DNA from: Verrucomicrobiia bacterium DG1235
GTDB taxonomy: Bacteria > Verrucomicrobiota > Verrucomicrobiia > Opitutales > Opitutaceae
Direction: 5' to 3'
DNA: 64,000 bases
Assembly: GCA_000155695.1 (NCBI GenBank)
Contig: DS990592.1
Coordinates: 2,899,973-2,963,972 of the forward strand
In this document: positions 16,201 through 25,171 of the stretch, piece after piece
Layout of the letters: every line of letters begins with the position of its first letter
Position numbering within the stretch: position 1 is the first letter of the stretch
The notes under the pieces: generated by a model
What the model was told of the DNA's origin: nothing
Seen by the model: the letters and a program-made list of their open reading frames with translations, nothing else
Databases searched by the model: none
Program-made: the position numbers and the translations under genes

Positions 16201-18956
16201 CTATTCCGGTCAAAGAAACCGCGCAGACCATCATCGTCCAAATCGAACTCGATCCTACCTCCAGCGAACAGGCCTACGTCCAAGCCATTCCCTATCAGAG
16301 CTTCCAACTCTCCGGATACTTCGGAGAACAACAGGAATACACCATTCCCAGCCCGGCCAAAGACAGCTACGCGCCAGGCGAAAAAGTAACCATCAGCCTC
16401 GGCAATGGCGTCGATAGCGACTTCGTCTTCTACGACGTCGCGATCGCCTACCCTACCCTCGACATCATAGAATGGCCCGACCTCGATGGCCAAAAATCCT
16501 TCGAGGTCGAAATGAGCTCCCACGTCACCTTGCTCGGACGCGTCGGCGAAGCTCCTGCTCGAGAAACAGGCGACCTCGTACTCGGCTACGACATCAGCCT
16601 CTTCAACACTACAGAAGAAACGCCGGACGGCGGCTCAGCCAAACAAGCAACCCTGCTCGCCGACTTCTCCACACTGCGAATAGTCACCCGAGGAGCCCGA
16701 CACCTAGATTTTTGGATACAGCTACCCATTGGCACTGAACTGATCTTCAACGAAATCGAAATCGACGGCCTGCCCCTCGCAATCGAAGGCAACGGACTCT
16801 GGCAAAAAGCCTCCATCGCCGTCCCCCAAAACGCCAACTACCTCAACGCCTACCTCAGCGCCCCCTACCAAGGCATCCAATTCCTCATCTCCGACGTCTC
16901 TACCCAAACCAATTACGGTATCCAGTATCTCCTCACAGGAAATAGCTCCATCCTGCAAAGCCCGACCAACGGAACCGGCAGCCCCGACTCCCCCATCACC
17001 CTCAAACTCATCCCGGACGACGGATTCCACTTCTCCTCATGGGGCGCGCTCGACGCGCAAGACGCCACCCTCGTCGCCAAGCCCAGCCAAACGCCCTTCC
17101 TCCTGCCCGCCGTCGAAGAGGACGAGGAATTCGTCAGGCTGGACGGATACGACTTCCTGCTCGAAGGCCCCACCGCAAGCCAAAGCGAGAACAGCGTCAC
17201 CTTCCGCGACGAAGGCGATACCATCTCAGCCCTCGTCGACGGCCCCGCCCGCGTAACCTACGACTTCCAAAAAAATGGGTCGGTCGACATTACGACTTCC
17301 CTAGACGGCGAGGCATTCTACTGGGCAAACCAATTCCCCGATGGCTTCCGCCAGAATGACCGCGAACTCCTCATCCCCGCCGGCAAACACCTGCTCGAAT
17401 TGAAATTCGCCAAAGCATTTCCACAAAGAAGCGACTCCGCCACCTTAACTAACCTCACAGTAGAAGCTGGCGCCTACCTCTGGTTCAATCCCTACCAGTC
17501 CGCCGGCTCCCTCTCCGCTTCCTCCGACCAACGCTTCATTCCTCAAGGCGAATCGATTACCCTCACCGCGACCCCAGACTACGACTACGTCTTCGACTCC
17601 TGGCAAAGCGCCCTCGGATCACTCCCCGCGACGCCGGAAATCGCCCTCTCCCCGAGCGACCATTCAGAGCTCTCCGCCACATTCCGCTACGAACGCTCCT
17701 TCTCCCTTCAAGGCCTCGACTGGGAGCAGCTCTCCGATCCAAACAAAACAAGCTACTTCCTCTCTCAAACCATCGCCGAAGGTCCGGGCTACTTCAAGAT
17801 CGACCAATACCTCTCCCGCTCCACCGGCTTCTCCGCCCGCTTGAACGGACTCCTCGCCAAAACCTACCCCCATGGTTCCTTCAACTACCTCCCCATCCCC
17901 GCCGGCAAACACCGCATCGAATTCTCGACCTACTCTAGCCCCGCCAACCTCGAACACACCGCCTACTTTATCCCCGGCTACCTTCTCCTGCTCGCAGGCG
18001 AGTCGGACCTCCTCACTCCAAGCCCCCAACAAGACAGCTACGTCCTGGGAACCCGCGTATCGATAACGCAACTACCCAGCAATCCCAGCGACAAGCTCGA
18101 TACCTTCCAAGTAGGAGAACAATTCCTAAACGGCAGCCAAAACCTCGAATTCGACATCCTAGGTCACACCATACTGCCCGTTAGTCGCTCGCACGCGATC
18201 GCCGGAACCGCCTTCCACACAAACGCCCCCAGCGAACACATTTCCGTCGAATCAAACTCCAACGACCCGGCGTTCCTCATAACTCCGACCTACGAGTTTC
18301 CCCTCTCCCTCGAACGAACGTTCCAAGGACCGGGCACGCTCCGCTTCACCCTGGACAATCTCGAACCCGCCCGCCTCGACCTGCTCCTAGGCTCCGAAAC
18401 CGCCCTGACCACCAGCGAAGACGGCGACTACCAGCTCCTCCTGCCTCCAGGCGCCCATACCCTACGCTGGCAGCTCACTACAGCCGAAAGCCCCAAATGG
18501 CTCGAACCCGTCGCCATCCAGAACATCACATTCAACGCCGAAGTCCTGACCGAATTCCAAACCTGGATGGCCTCACAAATCCCTGCCCACCTCTTCGCCC
18601 GCGGACTGGATCTCTCCCCCACGGACGACCTCGACCATGACGGCCTCAGCAACCAGCAAGAGCGTGACTCCGGTACAAACCCCGCCTTCTTCGACCTGCC
18701 AGTTCGCATCATCCCTCACCAGAAAGACCAATACAGCATCACCTTCGAACTCCCTGAAACCATCGATCCCGCCTCCATCTTCACGCTTGCCCTCATCGAA
18801 GACGGATCGATGCGCTACTGGGGCCGCATCGCGATCGCCTCCATCGATTCCCGCAAGGAAACGCCCACCGGGAAAAGCACGACTCTCTTCGAAATCCCCA
18901 TCCAAGACCCACCACAAGAAGCGACTCTCTTCAAAATAGCCGTCGAACAAGAGTAG
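13236..18956 (+). CDS. Giant secreted protein with repeated InlB-like beta modules and Ca-binding-type tail
   Basis: 1906 aa. The signal peptide is MKMRPLLFPTLACLVAFLSS...LSA. The protein then has at least seven modules of the divergent InlB B-repeat (bacterial repeat) style. Each opens with Y-x-x-G-x-x-V-x-I/L (YQVGERVSVSL, YQIGDTLSLSI, FHEIGSTVTLTP, YAPGTSVTISD, YAPGEKVTISL, FIPQGESITLTA, YVLGTRVSITQ). Many contain F-x-x-W-x-G-D/S (FERWSGD, FVAWTGDL, FVSWDSP, FGRWTGDL, FDSWQSA). Modules of about 100 residues resembling carbohydrate-binding beta-sandwiches alternate with them. Near the C-terminus lies DDLDHDGLSNQQERDSGTNP, a thrombospondin type-3 or EF-like Asp-rich loop. No enzyme domain was seen. 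An extracellular adhesive or surface role is likely. Confidence 0.85.
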   Translation: MKMRPLLFPTLACLVAFLSSPLSALEPADLSRILDAPELDFTLETSIGGAAESSTFSIAGGSSLKITPAFDAEQGSQAIILKLKIAASGPGRVSFQVRSAKADPRIFSVNSAPGYEALPEVIAEDTWYPASFTVFPEAEEIVLSISTILDNGDAALYLDAFSFQPGVSIQIQDIPEAGPILLSPQKELYQVGERVSVSLQPAASSITASITEIDPRFAISKDRPNSFTIVAENDLVLRATYQQALEIPGLKASARLVNSLIDLEADNSITTGKLVLEDIPANSLLAFDATLVDGKTVTIYGETSIPLLRLERSLPNLAFESLPGQVLRFDFPLAKLEFTLDEWPLENRVLIENLRLITNPSVLLQTSGQGSASVEYAETSDPNILQATLTALPEPGWVFERWSGDIDSYSSSFTTLLDGPRVTQARFIEASDSENRDIEFTLSAPPGSLSLTPDKEAYQIGDTLSLSIEGSYRDRFVAWTGDLYSTSPTIELELLQPTHIQAVFSHPIENASPYGIENSGTLLFPPIANSQNLAFPSQTFALQDWTEFSIPLDGPLAVGLTFNGYGQMFVRGWLDNKSLGEEAISISGNTIYCNSTSPAGGTLRIRITNTNESPQTFGISKLGFYHDVNLWHDGTNPYHNIRPTFTVSPEKRFHEIGSTVTLTPNPYDPQEFVSWDSPQLSAGEREYTLPSKGPILVKPHFGIADEPDGIQFLLNESSSWSLLGGIDFTNSNTFENNEVRSLVLEVSGPGVLAFTHAANSLFPFGNVEEPVELEVLDDGAPARLGDFKLTSKQGDRELLIDAGLHRIEILTTISLEAIAKDVDVTLTRLNDFQFIPGYAVVSDPSYPQALAVAPPQTPAVYAPGTSVTISDAYLWEAPFGRWTGDLAGSPSTVQLELDRHIVANPAESLTRQFDILSSTITENARFSTIAEASSIIYYIESSSGPTELTFEIPALTELSLSLGSYNAPTQVIVNDTTAYSGASDSIDITIPVKETAQTIIVQIELDPTSSEQAYVQAIPYQSFQLSGYFGEQQEYTIPSPAKDSYAPGEKVTISLGNGVDSDFVFYDVAIAYPTLDIIEWPDLDGQKSFEVEMSSHVTLLGRVGEAPARETGDLVLGYDISLFNTTEETPDGGSAKQATLLADFSTLRIVTRGARHLDFWIQLPIGTELIFNEIEIDGLPLAIEGNGLWQKASIAVPQNANYLNAYLSAPYQGIQFLISDVSTQTNYGIQYLLTGNSSILQSPTNGTGSPDSPITLKLIPDDGFHFSSWGALDAQDATLVAKPSQTPFLLPAVEEDEEFVRLDGYDFLLEGPTASQSENSVTFRDEGDTISALVDGPARVTYDFQKNGSVDITTSLDGEAFYWANQFPDGFRQNDRELLIPAGKHLLELKFAKAFPQRSDSATLTNLTVEAGAYLWFNPYQSAGSLSASSDQRFIPQGESITLTATPDYDYVFDSWQSALGSLPATPEIALSPSDHSELSATFRYERSFSLQGLDWEQLSDPNKTSYFLSQTIAEGPGYFKIDQYLSRSTGFSARLNGLLAKTYPHGSFNYLPIPAGKHRIEFSTYSSPANLEHTAYFIPGYLLLLAGESDLLTPSPQQDSYVLGTRVSITQLPSNPSDKLDTFQVGEQFLNGSQNLEFDILGHTILPVSRSHAIAGTAFHTNAPSEHISVESNSNDPAFLITPTYEFPLSLERTFQGPGTLRFTLDNLEPARLDLLLGSETALTTSEDGDYQLLLPPGAHTLRWQLTTAESPKWLEPVAIQNITFNAEVLTEFQTWMASQIPAHLFARGLDLSPTDDLDHDGLSNQQERDSGTNPAFFDLPVRIIPHQKDQYSITFELPETIDPASIFTLALIEDGSMRYWGRIAIASIDSRKETPTGKSTTLFEIPIQDPPQEATLFKIAVEQE

Positions 18957-19514
18957 CCCGCTATCGACCCCGCCGGCGGAGCCAGCCAGAGCAAACTCCC
19001 CTTCGAACTCGCCCAATAAATCCGAGAACTCGGAGACGCAGCGAGCTATGTTAAGATCGAAGGCAGCGGAAAAAACGCCCTCGATTTCCACATCGCCTAC
19101 TTCCTCGGCGAACTCTCCCAAGCGCAGTCCCAAGACACCTTCCTCATCGTCTCAAAGGACACCGGCTTCGATCCCCTCATCGAATTCCTCAAGACCCAAC
19201 GAAAAGCCACCGTCCGCCGAATCAGCGACCTACAGGAAATTCAGCTCCCGCAATCACGCCACACCTTCCCTATCGCTCAAAAGGTAGATCTTGTAATCGA
19301 TCAGCTGAATAGCTCGCCCAAAAATTTGCCCAGCAAAAACCAAACCCTCAGAAACCGCATCAACTCCGTCTTTCAAATGCAACTGGCCGCGCCAGAGCTC
19401 GACGCCATCGTCAAGAGCCTCCAGTCCAGCAAACACATCCGGATCGACCAAGGAAAAGTCAGCTACCCCAAGCTCCAGCCCGGGAAGACAACAAACTCCT
19501 CCGGAAACAACTGA
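18957..19514 (+). pseudogene. Decayed PIN/NYN-like ribonuclease-family gene
   Basis: One frame (ending TGA 19512-19514) reads QSKLPFELAQ, then TAA at 19017, then IRELGDAASYVKIEGSGKNA, LDFHIAYFLGELSQ, FLIVSKDTGFDPLIEFLK and a C-terminal helix-turn-helix-like tail. These are hallmarks of a PIN-like protein family in which YVKI-GSG-NALDFHIA and SKDTGFDPLI are conserved. The first 40 or so residues of the domain, including the usual VDFEN acidic start, are absent. The homology begins just after the stop codon of the upstream giant gene. Both the missing 5' end and the in-frame stop argue for a dead gene. No suitable start exists downstream of the stop before the conserved core. Confidence 0.75.
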
Positions 19515-19601
19515 GCCCTGCCCCCGCCCCCAAAGAAACCCATTCTCCAAATTTCTTTTCGTGCCTTTCTCCGCCTCCATGTGGCAGTCTCCCGCCACAC
19601 C

Positions 19602-20306
19602 ATGAGACGCATCACCACCATCGCCTTCGACGCCGACGACACCCTCTGGCACAACGAAAACCTCTTCGAGGAGCACCACCGCAAATACTGCCAGCTCCTC
19701 TCCGAGTACCACGACGCCCAAACCGTCGAAACCACTCTCTTCCGCACCGAAATGCGCAACCTCGAGCTCTACGGCTACGGCGTCAAAAGCTTCACCCTCT
19801 CCAGCATCGAAACCGCCATCAAGCTCACCGACGGAGCCATCCCTGCAGAAGAGCTCCGCCGCATCATCGACTTCGGCAAAGACATGCTCGCCCACCCCGT
19901 CGAAGTCTTTGAAGGCGTCCCCGAAGTCCTGCAAACCCTCAGCCAAGACTACCAACTCATACTCATCACCAAAGGCGACCTCCGCGACCAAGAGCGAAAA
20001 ATCGCCAAGTCCGGACTCTCCCAACACTTCGAACACCTCGAAGTCGTATCCGAAAAAAACATCGAGGACTACGCCCGCCTCTTCCGTAAACGCCACATCG
20101 ACCCTGCCGAAATCCTCATGGTCGGAAACTCCCTCAAGTCCGACATCCTCCCCATCCTCGAACTCGGCGGCAGCGGCGTCCACATCCCTTACCACCTCAC
20201 CTGGGAACACGAACGCATCGAAGACCCACCCCACACCCACAACCGCTTCCACGAACTCAAATCCATCGCCCAACTCCCCGCCCTCCTTATCTCCCTTAAT
20301 TCCTAA
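19602..20306 (+). CDS. HAD-superfamily hydrolase
   Basis: 234 aa from ATG 19602 (MRRITTIAFDADDTLWHN); a GTG 21 bp upstream is less likely. HAD motif I is DADDTLW, with a helical cap of about 100 residues, motif II LILITKGD, Lys in VSEKNIEDY, and motif III/IV MVGNSLKSDILP. This arrangement fits phosphoglycolate-phosphatase/haloacid-dehalogenase-like enzymes. The substrate cannot be told. It is 12 bp upstream of the GH20 gene, so the two may be co-transcribed and it could dephosphorylate a sugar phosphate, but this is only context. Confidence 0.88.
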   Translation: MRRITTIAFDADDTLWHNENLFEEHHRKYCQLLSEYHDAQTVETTLFRTEMRNLELYGYGVKSFTLSSIETAIKLTDGAIPAEELRRIIDFGKDMLAHPVEVFEGVPEVLQTLSQDYQLILITKGDLRDQERKIAKSGLSQHFEHLEVVSEKNIEDYARLFRKRHIDPAEILMVGNSLKSDILPILELGGSGVHIPYHLTWEHERIEDPPHTHNRFHELKSIAQLPALLISLNS

Positions 20307-20318
20307 TACCCAATTGGA

Positions 20319-21941
20319 ATGCACCTCTTCCCCCCACCCCAAACCCTCGCCTACACCCGCGGCTCCCTCCGACAACCTTCTCAGTCTCCCACCCTTCATC
20401 CTTCAACCTTCAACCTTCAACCTTCCAGCTACACCCTCTCCATCACCCCCAAAGGCATCTCCATCACTGCCGCCTCCCCCGAAGCCGCCCACTACGCCCA
20501 AGTCACCCTCAACCAAATCCTCGCCCAACACCCCGACGGCCAAATCCCCTGCCTCGAAATCACCGACTGGCCCGACCTCCCCGTCCGCGGCTACATGCTC
20601 GACATATCCCGCTGCAAAGTCCCCACCCAAGCCTCCCTCTTCCAACTCATAGACCTCCTCGCCTCCCTCAAATACAACCAACTCCAGCTCTACACCGAGC
20701 ACACCTTCGCCTACCGAGACCACCCCCAAGTCTGGCAAGACGCCTCCCCCCTCACCCCCGCCGACATCCAAGCCCTCGACGCGTATTGTAAAGACCGATA
20801 CATCGAGCTCGTCCCCAACCAAAACTCCTTCGGCCACATGGAGCGCTGGCTCCGCCACCCCGCCTACCACCCCTTCGCCGAATCCCCCAAAGGCTTCGAA
20901 CACCCCATCTCCGGTTGGAAGGAGCATGGCTCCACCCTCAAGCCCACCCCCGCCTCCGCCGACTTCGCCGACTCCCTATTCGCCGAACTCCTCCCCAACT
21001 TCACCTCCCGCCAACTCAACGTCGGCGGCGACGAACCCTGGGAGCTCGGCCAAGGCTACTCCCGCGAACAAGTTGGAAAACGAGGAAAAACCCGCGTCTA
21101 CCTCGACCACCTCCTCCGTATCCAAAAAAAAGTACAAGCTCGCGGCTACGAGATGCAATTTTGGGGAGACATCATCATCAACCAACCGGAGCTCGCCGCC
21201 GAGCTCGACCCCGATGTAACCGCCCTACTCTGGGGCTACGAAGCCGACCACCCCTTCGCCGACCACTGCGCCGCCATGCAATCCGCCCGAGCAAACTTCA
21301 CCCTCGTCCCCGGCACCTCCACCTGGAACTCCATCGGTGGACGCCTGCAAACCGCTCTGCCCAACATCGACTCCGCCGCCGCCAACGCCAAACGCTACGC
21401 CGCCAACGGACTCCTCCTCACCGAATGGGGCGACAACGGCCACCACCACTCCAACCTCACCAGTATCCTTCCCATTCTGCAAGCCGCCGCCCGCGCCTGG
21501 CACCCCAACACCGAACCCCTCGACCTCGAAATCCCCGCCACCCAACTTATACCCAACCCTCTATCAAAATCTGAATACACCGCCCTCATCGAACTCAGCT
21601 CCATCGCCGCCAGCTTCTCCACCTACCTGCACAACGCCAGCTGGCTCAACAAAATCCTCTTCGCCCAGCCCAAGCAATTCCCCCAACTCGCGCCCCAGCT
21701 CATCCCCGCCGAGCTCGAAACCGCCCGCCAACGCCTGCGATCCCTCGCCACCACCGGCAAACTCGAGCTCGCCCACCAGCTCCTCCTCCACGCCGCCCGC
21801 AAAGGCATCGCCCTCACCAAGCAAAAACAGCCAGCCGCTTTCCCAGCCGAACTCCTAGAAACCTACCGCCACCACTGGCTCGCCCGCAACCGCCCCGGCG
21901 GCCTCGAAGAAAGCATCGCCTACCTCACCCCAAAGCCTTAA
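20319..21941 (+). CDS. Glycoside hydrolase family 20 (beta-N-acetylhexosaminidase-like)
   Basis: 540 aa. The N-terminal alpha/beta domain (YTLSITPKGISITAASPEAA) is the usual GH20 domain 2. The TIM barrel starts at LPVRGYMLDISRCKVPT. The catalytic Asp-Glu pair is in NVGGDEPWELG (Asp238-Glu239). Later strands include MQFWGDIIIN, LLWGYEADH, FTLVPGTSTWNS and LLTEWGDNGHHH. No signal peptide is seen, so it is probably cytoplasmic. It should release terminal GlcNAc or GalNAc. A heptamer tandem repeat is built into codons 26-36. Its last 17 bp overlap the convergent peroxiredoxin gene. Confidence 0.9.
   Translation: MHLFPPPQTLAYTRGSLRQPSQSPTLHPSTFNLQPSSYTLSITPKGISITAASPEAAHYAQVTLNQILAQHPDGQIPCLEITDWPDLPVRGYMLDISRCKVPTQASLFQLIDLLASLKYNQLQLYTEHTFAYRDHPQVWQDASPLTPADIQALDAYCKDRYIELVPNQNSFGHMERWLRHPAYHPFAESPKGFEHPISGWKEHGSTLKPTPASADFADSLFAELLPNFTSRQLNVGGDEPWELGQGYSREQVGKRGKTRVYLDHLLRIQKKVQARGYEMQFWGDIIINQPELAAELDPDVTALLWGYEADHPFADHCAAMQSARANFTLVPGTSTWNSIGGRLQTALPNIDSAAANAKRYAANGLLLTEWGDNGHHHSNLTSILPILQAAARAWHPNTEPLDLEIPATQLIPNPLSKSEYTALIELSSIAASFSTYLHNASWLNKILFAQPKQFPQLAPQLIPAELETARQRLRSLATTGKLELAHQLLLHAARKGIALTKQKQPAAFPAELLETYRHHWLARNRPGGLEESIAYLTPKP
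20394..20428 (+). repeat. Heptamer tandem repeat inside the GH20 5' coding region
   Basis: Five tandem 7-bp units: CTTCATC, then three perfect CTTCAAC copies, then CTTCCAG. They encode a low-complexity HPSTFNLQPS stretch before the first conserved GH20 strand. The unit is not a multiple of three. Gain or loss of a single unit would therefore shift the frame of the whole enzyme. Confidence 0.8.
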
Positions 21942-22368
21942 TCATCTCCCGCACATGCGACTCATCCCCAAAGAGCTCGTCATGCGCCGCCGCGATCTTC
22001 CCGTCCCCATCGATCAAATACGTGACCCGCTTCGTCACCCCGATCAAAGGCATTCGCGCCTCATAGAGCTTCGCCACCGTGCCGTCCTCATCAGCCAACA
22101 AATCAAACGGCAAGCCATGCTGTTCCTTAAACTTCAAATGCGTATCCACAGAATCCCGACTGATCCCAAACACAGGAACCTCTAAACCACGCAGCTCCGC
22201 AAACTGGTCCCGAAACGAACACGCCTGCTTCGTGCACCCAGGTGTAAAATCCTTAGGATAAAAATAAAGCACGCACACCTTTCCCTTAATCTCCGAAAGT
22301 GAAAAAGTTTCCCCACTCGTCGAAGCCAAAGAAAACTCCGGCGCCACAGATCCTATCTTCAAAGCCAT
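21925..22368 (-). CDS. bcp: Peroxiredoxin, Bcp/PrxQ type
   Basis: 147 aa. Thioredoxin fold with peroxidatic Cys in KDFTPGCTKQACSFRD; the second Cys five residues later is the PrxQ-type resolving Cys. Further family signatures are VAPEFSLASTSGE, LYFYPKDFTP, VFGISRDSVDTHLKF and FDLLADEDG. It reduces hydroperoxides using thioredoxin. It starts 1 bp after the stop of the YyaL-type thioredoxin-domain gene, so the pair is one operon with a likely shared redox role. Its 3' end overlaps the GH20 gene tail-to-tail. Confidence 0.94.
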   Translation of the reverse strand: MALKIGSVAPEFSLASTSGETFSLSEIKGKVCVLYFYPKDFTPGCTKQACSFRDQFAELRGLEVPVFGISRDSVDTHLKFKEQHGLPFDLLADEDGTVAKLYEARMPLIGVTKRVTYLIDGDGKIAAAHDELFGDESHVREMIKALG

Positions 22369-22369
22369 A

Positions 22370-24505
22370 CTATCTTAAAATCCCTTCCAAGGACTCAACG
22401 CTTCCCACCGGCTCCTTGCATGCGAAATTCTCGCAAACATAAACCAGCGGCTTCCCAGCCTCCGCCACCTCCAACATCGCCTTCAGTTTCTCGTTCCCGC
22501 CAAATACCTCCGGCAAGCCCACCGCTGGATCCACACCCACCAACACGCTGAACGAAGCCCGCCAACGATTCGCGCACGCGATCAACTCACGCGTCTCCGC
22601 CGCTTCCAAATCGCCCACCACCACGATCTGCTGATCCGACTCCAAAAACCGCGAAGCGGCCACCAACATCAAAGGCATCGCCCGCGGCGATCGCTTCCAC
22701 TGCTCCCCGAACGCCTCGATCGTCTCCCGTCCCAAAACCCGCAGCTTCTCGTCATCCAGCAAAGCCGCCAAGCGCAACAACGCCAACGCCGCCAGCGAAC
22801 TCGCCGCCGGCTCCGCCCCGTCGTAGTCATCCCGCAACCGTACCAATACATTCGCATCCCCAACCTCCGTCGCAAAAAAGCCACCCCGCTGCTCATCCCA
22901 AAACCGCAGCTTTAACTGCTGCAAAACCTCCCGAGCCCGCTCCACCCAAACCGCATCAAAGGTCGCTTCGTAAAGATCCAAACACGCGCCAGCCGCCGCC
23001 GCATAATCCTCCGCAAACCCGCCTTGCTCACCGCAGCCTCCCCGATACACCCGAGCAAAACGTCCCTCGCCCGCATCCCACATCTCAGCAAACAAAAACA
23101 CCGCCGCCTTCTTCGCCAATTCCAACGCATCCGCGTCCCCACAAGCCTGATACACCTTGCACGCCCCGGAAATCATCAACGCGTTCCAAGACACTAAAGC
23201 CTTGTCGTCCAAATGCGGACGCGGACGCCCATCCCTCTTCTCAAACAAAACGCCCAAGCACGCACCCAACCGCTCCCGCACCGCACTCACCTCCAACGAA
23301 AACCGTTTTCCCAGCTCCCCGTCACTCGCCACCCGCATCAAAGTATTCATTCCCTTCAGCTCGCCATGCGGATCCGATTCCGGCCGCGCGTTTCCTCCGG
23401 CCTTCACGTCGTAAGCCGACGCAAACAGTGCCGCATCCTCACCGAGCAATCCATCCAGCTCCGCCTTCGACCAAACATAAAACGCCCCCTCCCCATGCTT
23501 GCTCGCATCGTCCGGCAAAGCGCTGTCCGCATCCTCCGCCGCAAACAACTCACCCGCCGCTCCCTGCAAATCGCGAGCGACATAGCGAACAATCCCCTTC
23601 GCCACTGCAGCAAACGAATCCCTGCCGGTCAACCGATACGCCTCCGCATAGATCCCAGCCAGCTGCCCTTGATCGTAGAGCATTTTTTCGTAATGAGGCA
23701 CATGCCAGTATTTATCGACTGAATACCGATGAAAGCCACTACCTACATGATCCCAGATTCCGCCATCCGCCATCTTCTCCAGCGAGCCCGCCAACATCTC
23801 TGTCAGCCGCGCATTGCCACGACGCGAAATACCATCCACCAGCATTTGAAAATAACCCGGCATCGGAAACTTCGGTGCACCCCCAAATCCGCCCCATTGC
23901 TCGTCGTACTCCGTATCCAATTGCTCAAGACACAAATCAATCGCCCCCGCCGCTTCTCCAATCCCATCCGATAAATTCCGCGACGCGCTATCCGCCAACA
24001 AGGCCTGACTCTTCTCACCGTACTCCAGCAAGGTCGCTCGCTCGTCCCGCCAAAGCTGCCCAATCCGCTCCACCAAAGTCAAAAACCCCACCCGCCCGTA
24101 CTTGTCCTCAGGCGGGAAATAAGTCCCCCCATAAAAAGGCTTTAAGTCCGGCGTCAGCCACACGCTCATCGGCCAACCGCCGCTGCCCGTCGTCGACTGA
24201 ACATACGACATGTAAATCCGGTCCACATCCGGACGCTCCTCTCGGTCCAGCTTCACGTTCACGAAAAGATCGTTCATCCGCCCCGCAATCCCCTCGTCCT
24301 CGAAACTCTCATGCGCCATCACATGGCACCAATGGCAGGTCGAATACCCGATCGACAAAAAGATAGGCACTCCCCGCTCCCGCGCCTCCGCAAACGCCTC
24401 CTCGCCCCACTCCCTCCAGTCAACAGGATTGCTCGTATGCTGCAGCAGATAGGGAGAGCGGCTTTTCGCCAACGCGTTTCGTTTCTTGCCAGACGAATTG
24501 CTCAT
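22370..24505 (-). CDS. Thioredoxin-domain protein of the YyaL/SPATA20 family
   Basis: 711 aa from ATG 24505 ([10 protein letters not shown]), preceded at 4 nt by GGAG; an ATG at 24517 is also possible. The N-terminal DUF255 thioredoxin-like domain has [20 protein letters not shown] and CHWC in [18 protein letters not shown] long alpha/alpha-barrel follows with [28 protein letters not shown]-like [13 protein letters not shown] and [12 protein letters not shown]. The function in bacteria is uncertain (thiol-disulfide or sugar-epimerase-like). The operon with a peroxiredoxin favours a redox role. Confidence 0.92.
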   Translation of the reverse strand: MSNSSGKKRNALAKSRSPYLLQHTSNPVDWREWGEEAFAEARERGVPIFLSIGYSTCHWCHVMAHESFEDEGIAGRMNDLFVNVKLDREERPDVDRIYMSYVQSTTGSGGWPMSVWLTPDLKPFYGGTYFPPEDKYGRVGFLTLVERIGQLWRDERATLLEYGEKSQALLADSASRNLSDGIGEAAGAIDLCLEQLDTEYDEQWGGFGGAPKFPMPGYFQMLVDGISRRGNARLTEMLAGSLEKMADGGIWDHVGSGFHRYSVDKYWHVPHYEKMLYDQGQLAGIYAEAYRLTGRDSFAAVAKGIVRYVARDLQGAAGELFAAEDADSALPDDASKHGEGAFYVWSKAELDGLLGEDAALFASAYDVKAGGNARPESDPHGELKGMNTLMRVASDGELGKRFSLEVSAVRERLGACLGVLFEKRDGRPRPHLDDKALVSWNALMISGACKVYQACGDADALELAKKAAVFLFAEMWDAGEGRFARVYRGGCGEQGGFAEDYAAAAGACLDLYEATFDAVWVERAREVLQQLKLRFWDEQRGGFFATEVGDANVLVRLRDDYDGAEPAASSLAALALLRLAALLDDEKLRVLGRETIEAFGEQWKRSPRAMPLMLVAASRFLESDQQIVVVGDLEAAETRELIACANRWRASFSVLVGVDPAVGLPEVFGGNEKLKAMLEVAEAGKPLVYVCENFACKEPVGSVESLEGILR

Positions 24506-24588
24506 CTCCGCAAGCATTCTACATCGGCGCTCTGCGGCAAAGCAAAACGCGCCCCTTCAGAAACTGCCACTCCGGCGTACCGTCGAAA

Positions 24589-25107
24589 CTAGTTCCAGTA
24601 CAATCCGTCTGATTCAAATTCCGCGTGCCGAATCCGCGCCACGCCTGTGATCGACTCCATCACCTCAACGCGATCCCCCTCGAAGAATCCCCCATCCTTA
24701 GTCTCCTGAACAACTACAATCACATGCCCGTCGTCCAAATCAATGGTCACTTCCTGAGCCACCTTCTTAGTCAGCTCCTTCTCAACCATTGGCCCAACCA
24801 CCACTCCAGCTGCCACGCCAACCGCCGTGGCGAGCACAGTACCATCCCCGCTGCCGACCGTTCTTCCGATACCACCGCCGATCGCAGCTCCCGCTGCCCG
24901 CCCGACATTGGAAGAAGTCCCGTCGATAACGATCGTTTTGACGGAAACAACCGTCCCGCCGTTCAGATGCTGCACCGTACCAGCGGCAGACCTCGGCACC
25001 GTCGGGTAACTCGATCGAGAGGCGCATCCCCCAAAAGCAAACGCAGCTAAGACAGCCGCGGCTAGCGCCACACGAAGCGGCGAAAAATCTTTCCTACGCG
25101 TTTCCAT
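24589..25107 (-). CDS. Glycine-zipper lipoprotein (SlyB/Pcp-like)
   Basis: 172 aa from ATG 25107 (METRRKDFSP). The hydrophobic leader ends AFAFGGC, a slightly atypical lipobox (Cys28). A glycine-zipper membrane region follows (GRAAGAAIGGGIGRTVGSGD, then VGVAAGVVVGPMVEKELTKK). The C-terminal beta segment (TIDLDDGHVIVVVQE) resembles the SlyB/Pcp outer-membrane lipoprotein pattern. It lies directly downstream of a similar but clearly diverged gene at 25172-25744. An envelope-integrity role is inferred from the family. Confidence 0.8.
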   Translation of the reverse strand: METRRKDFSPLRVALAAAVLAAFAFGGCASRSSYPTVPRSAAGTVQHLNGGTVVSVKTIVIDGTSSNVGRAAGAAIGGGIGRTVGSGDGTVLATAVGVAAGVVVGPMVEKELTKKVAQEVTIDLDDGHVIVVVQETKDGGFFEGDRVEVMESITGVARIRHAEFESDGLYWN

Positions 25108-25171
25108 CGAAAAACTGCTACGCCAAGTCCTCAGACTCGGATTCAGCAAAAAACCGATGAAAACACTGCAA

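Noticed and set aside
19254-20399. A 381-codon minus-strand frame covering the HAD gene
   Set aside because: Val/Gly/Glu/Asp-rich shadow of the HAD coding frame; no motif or start signal.
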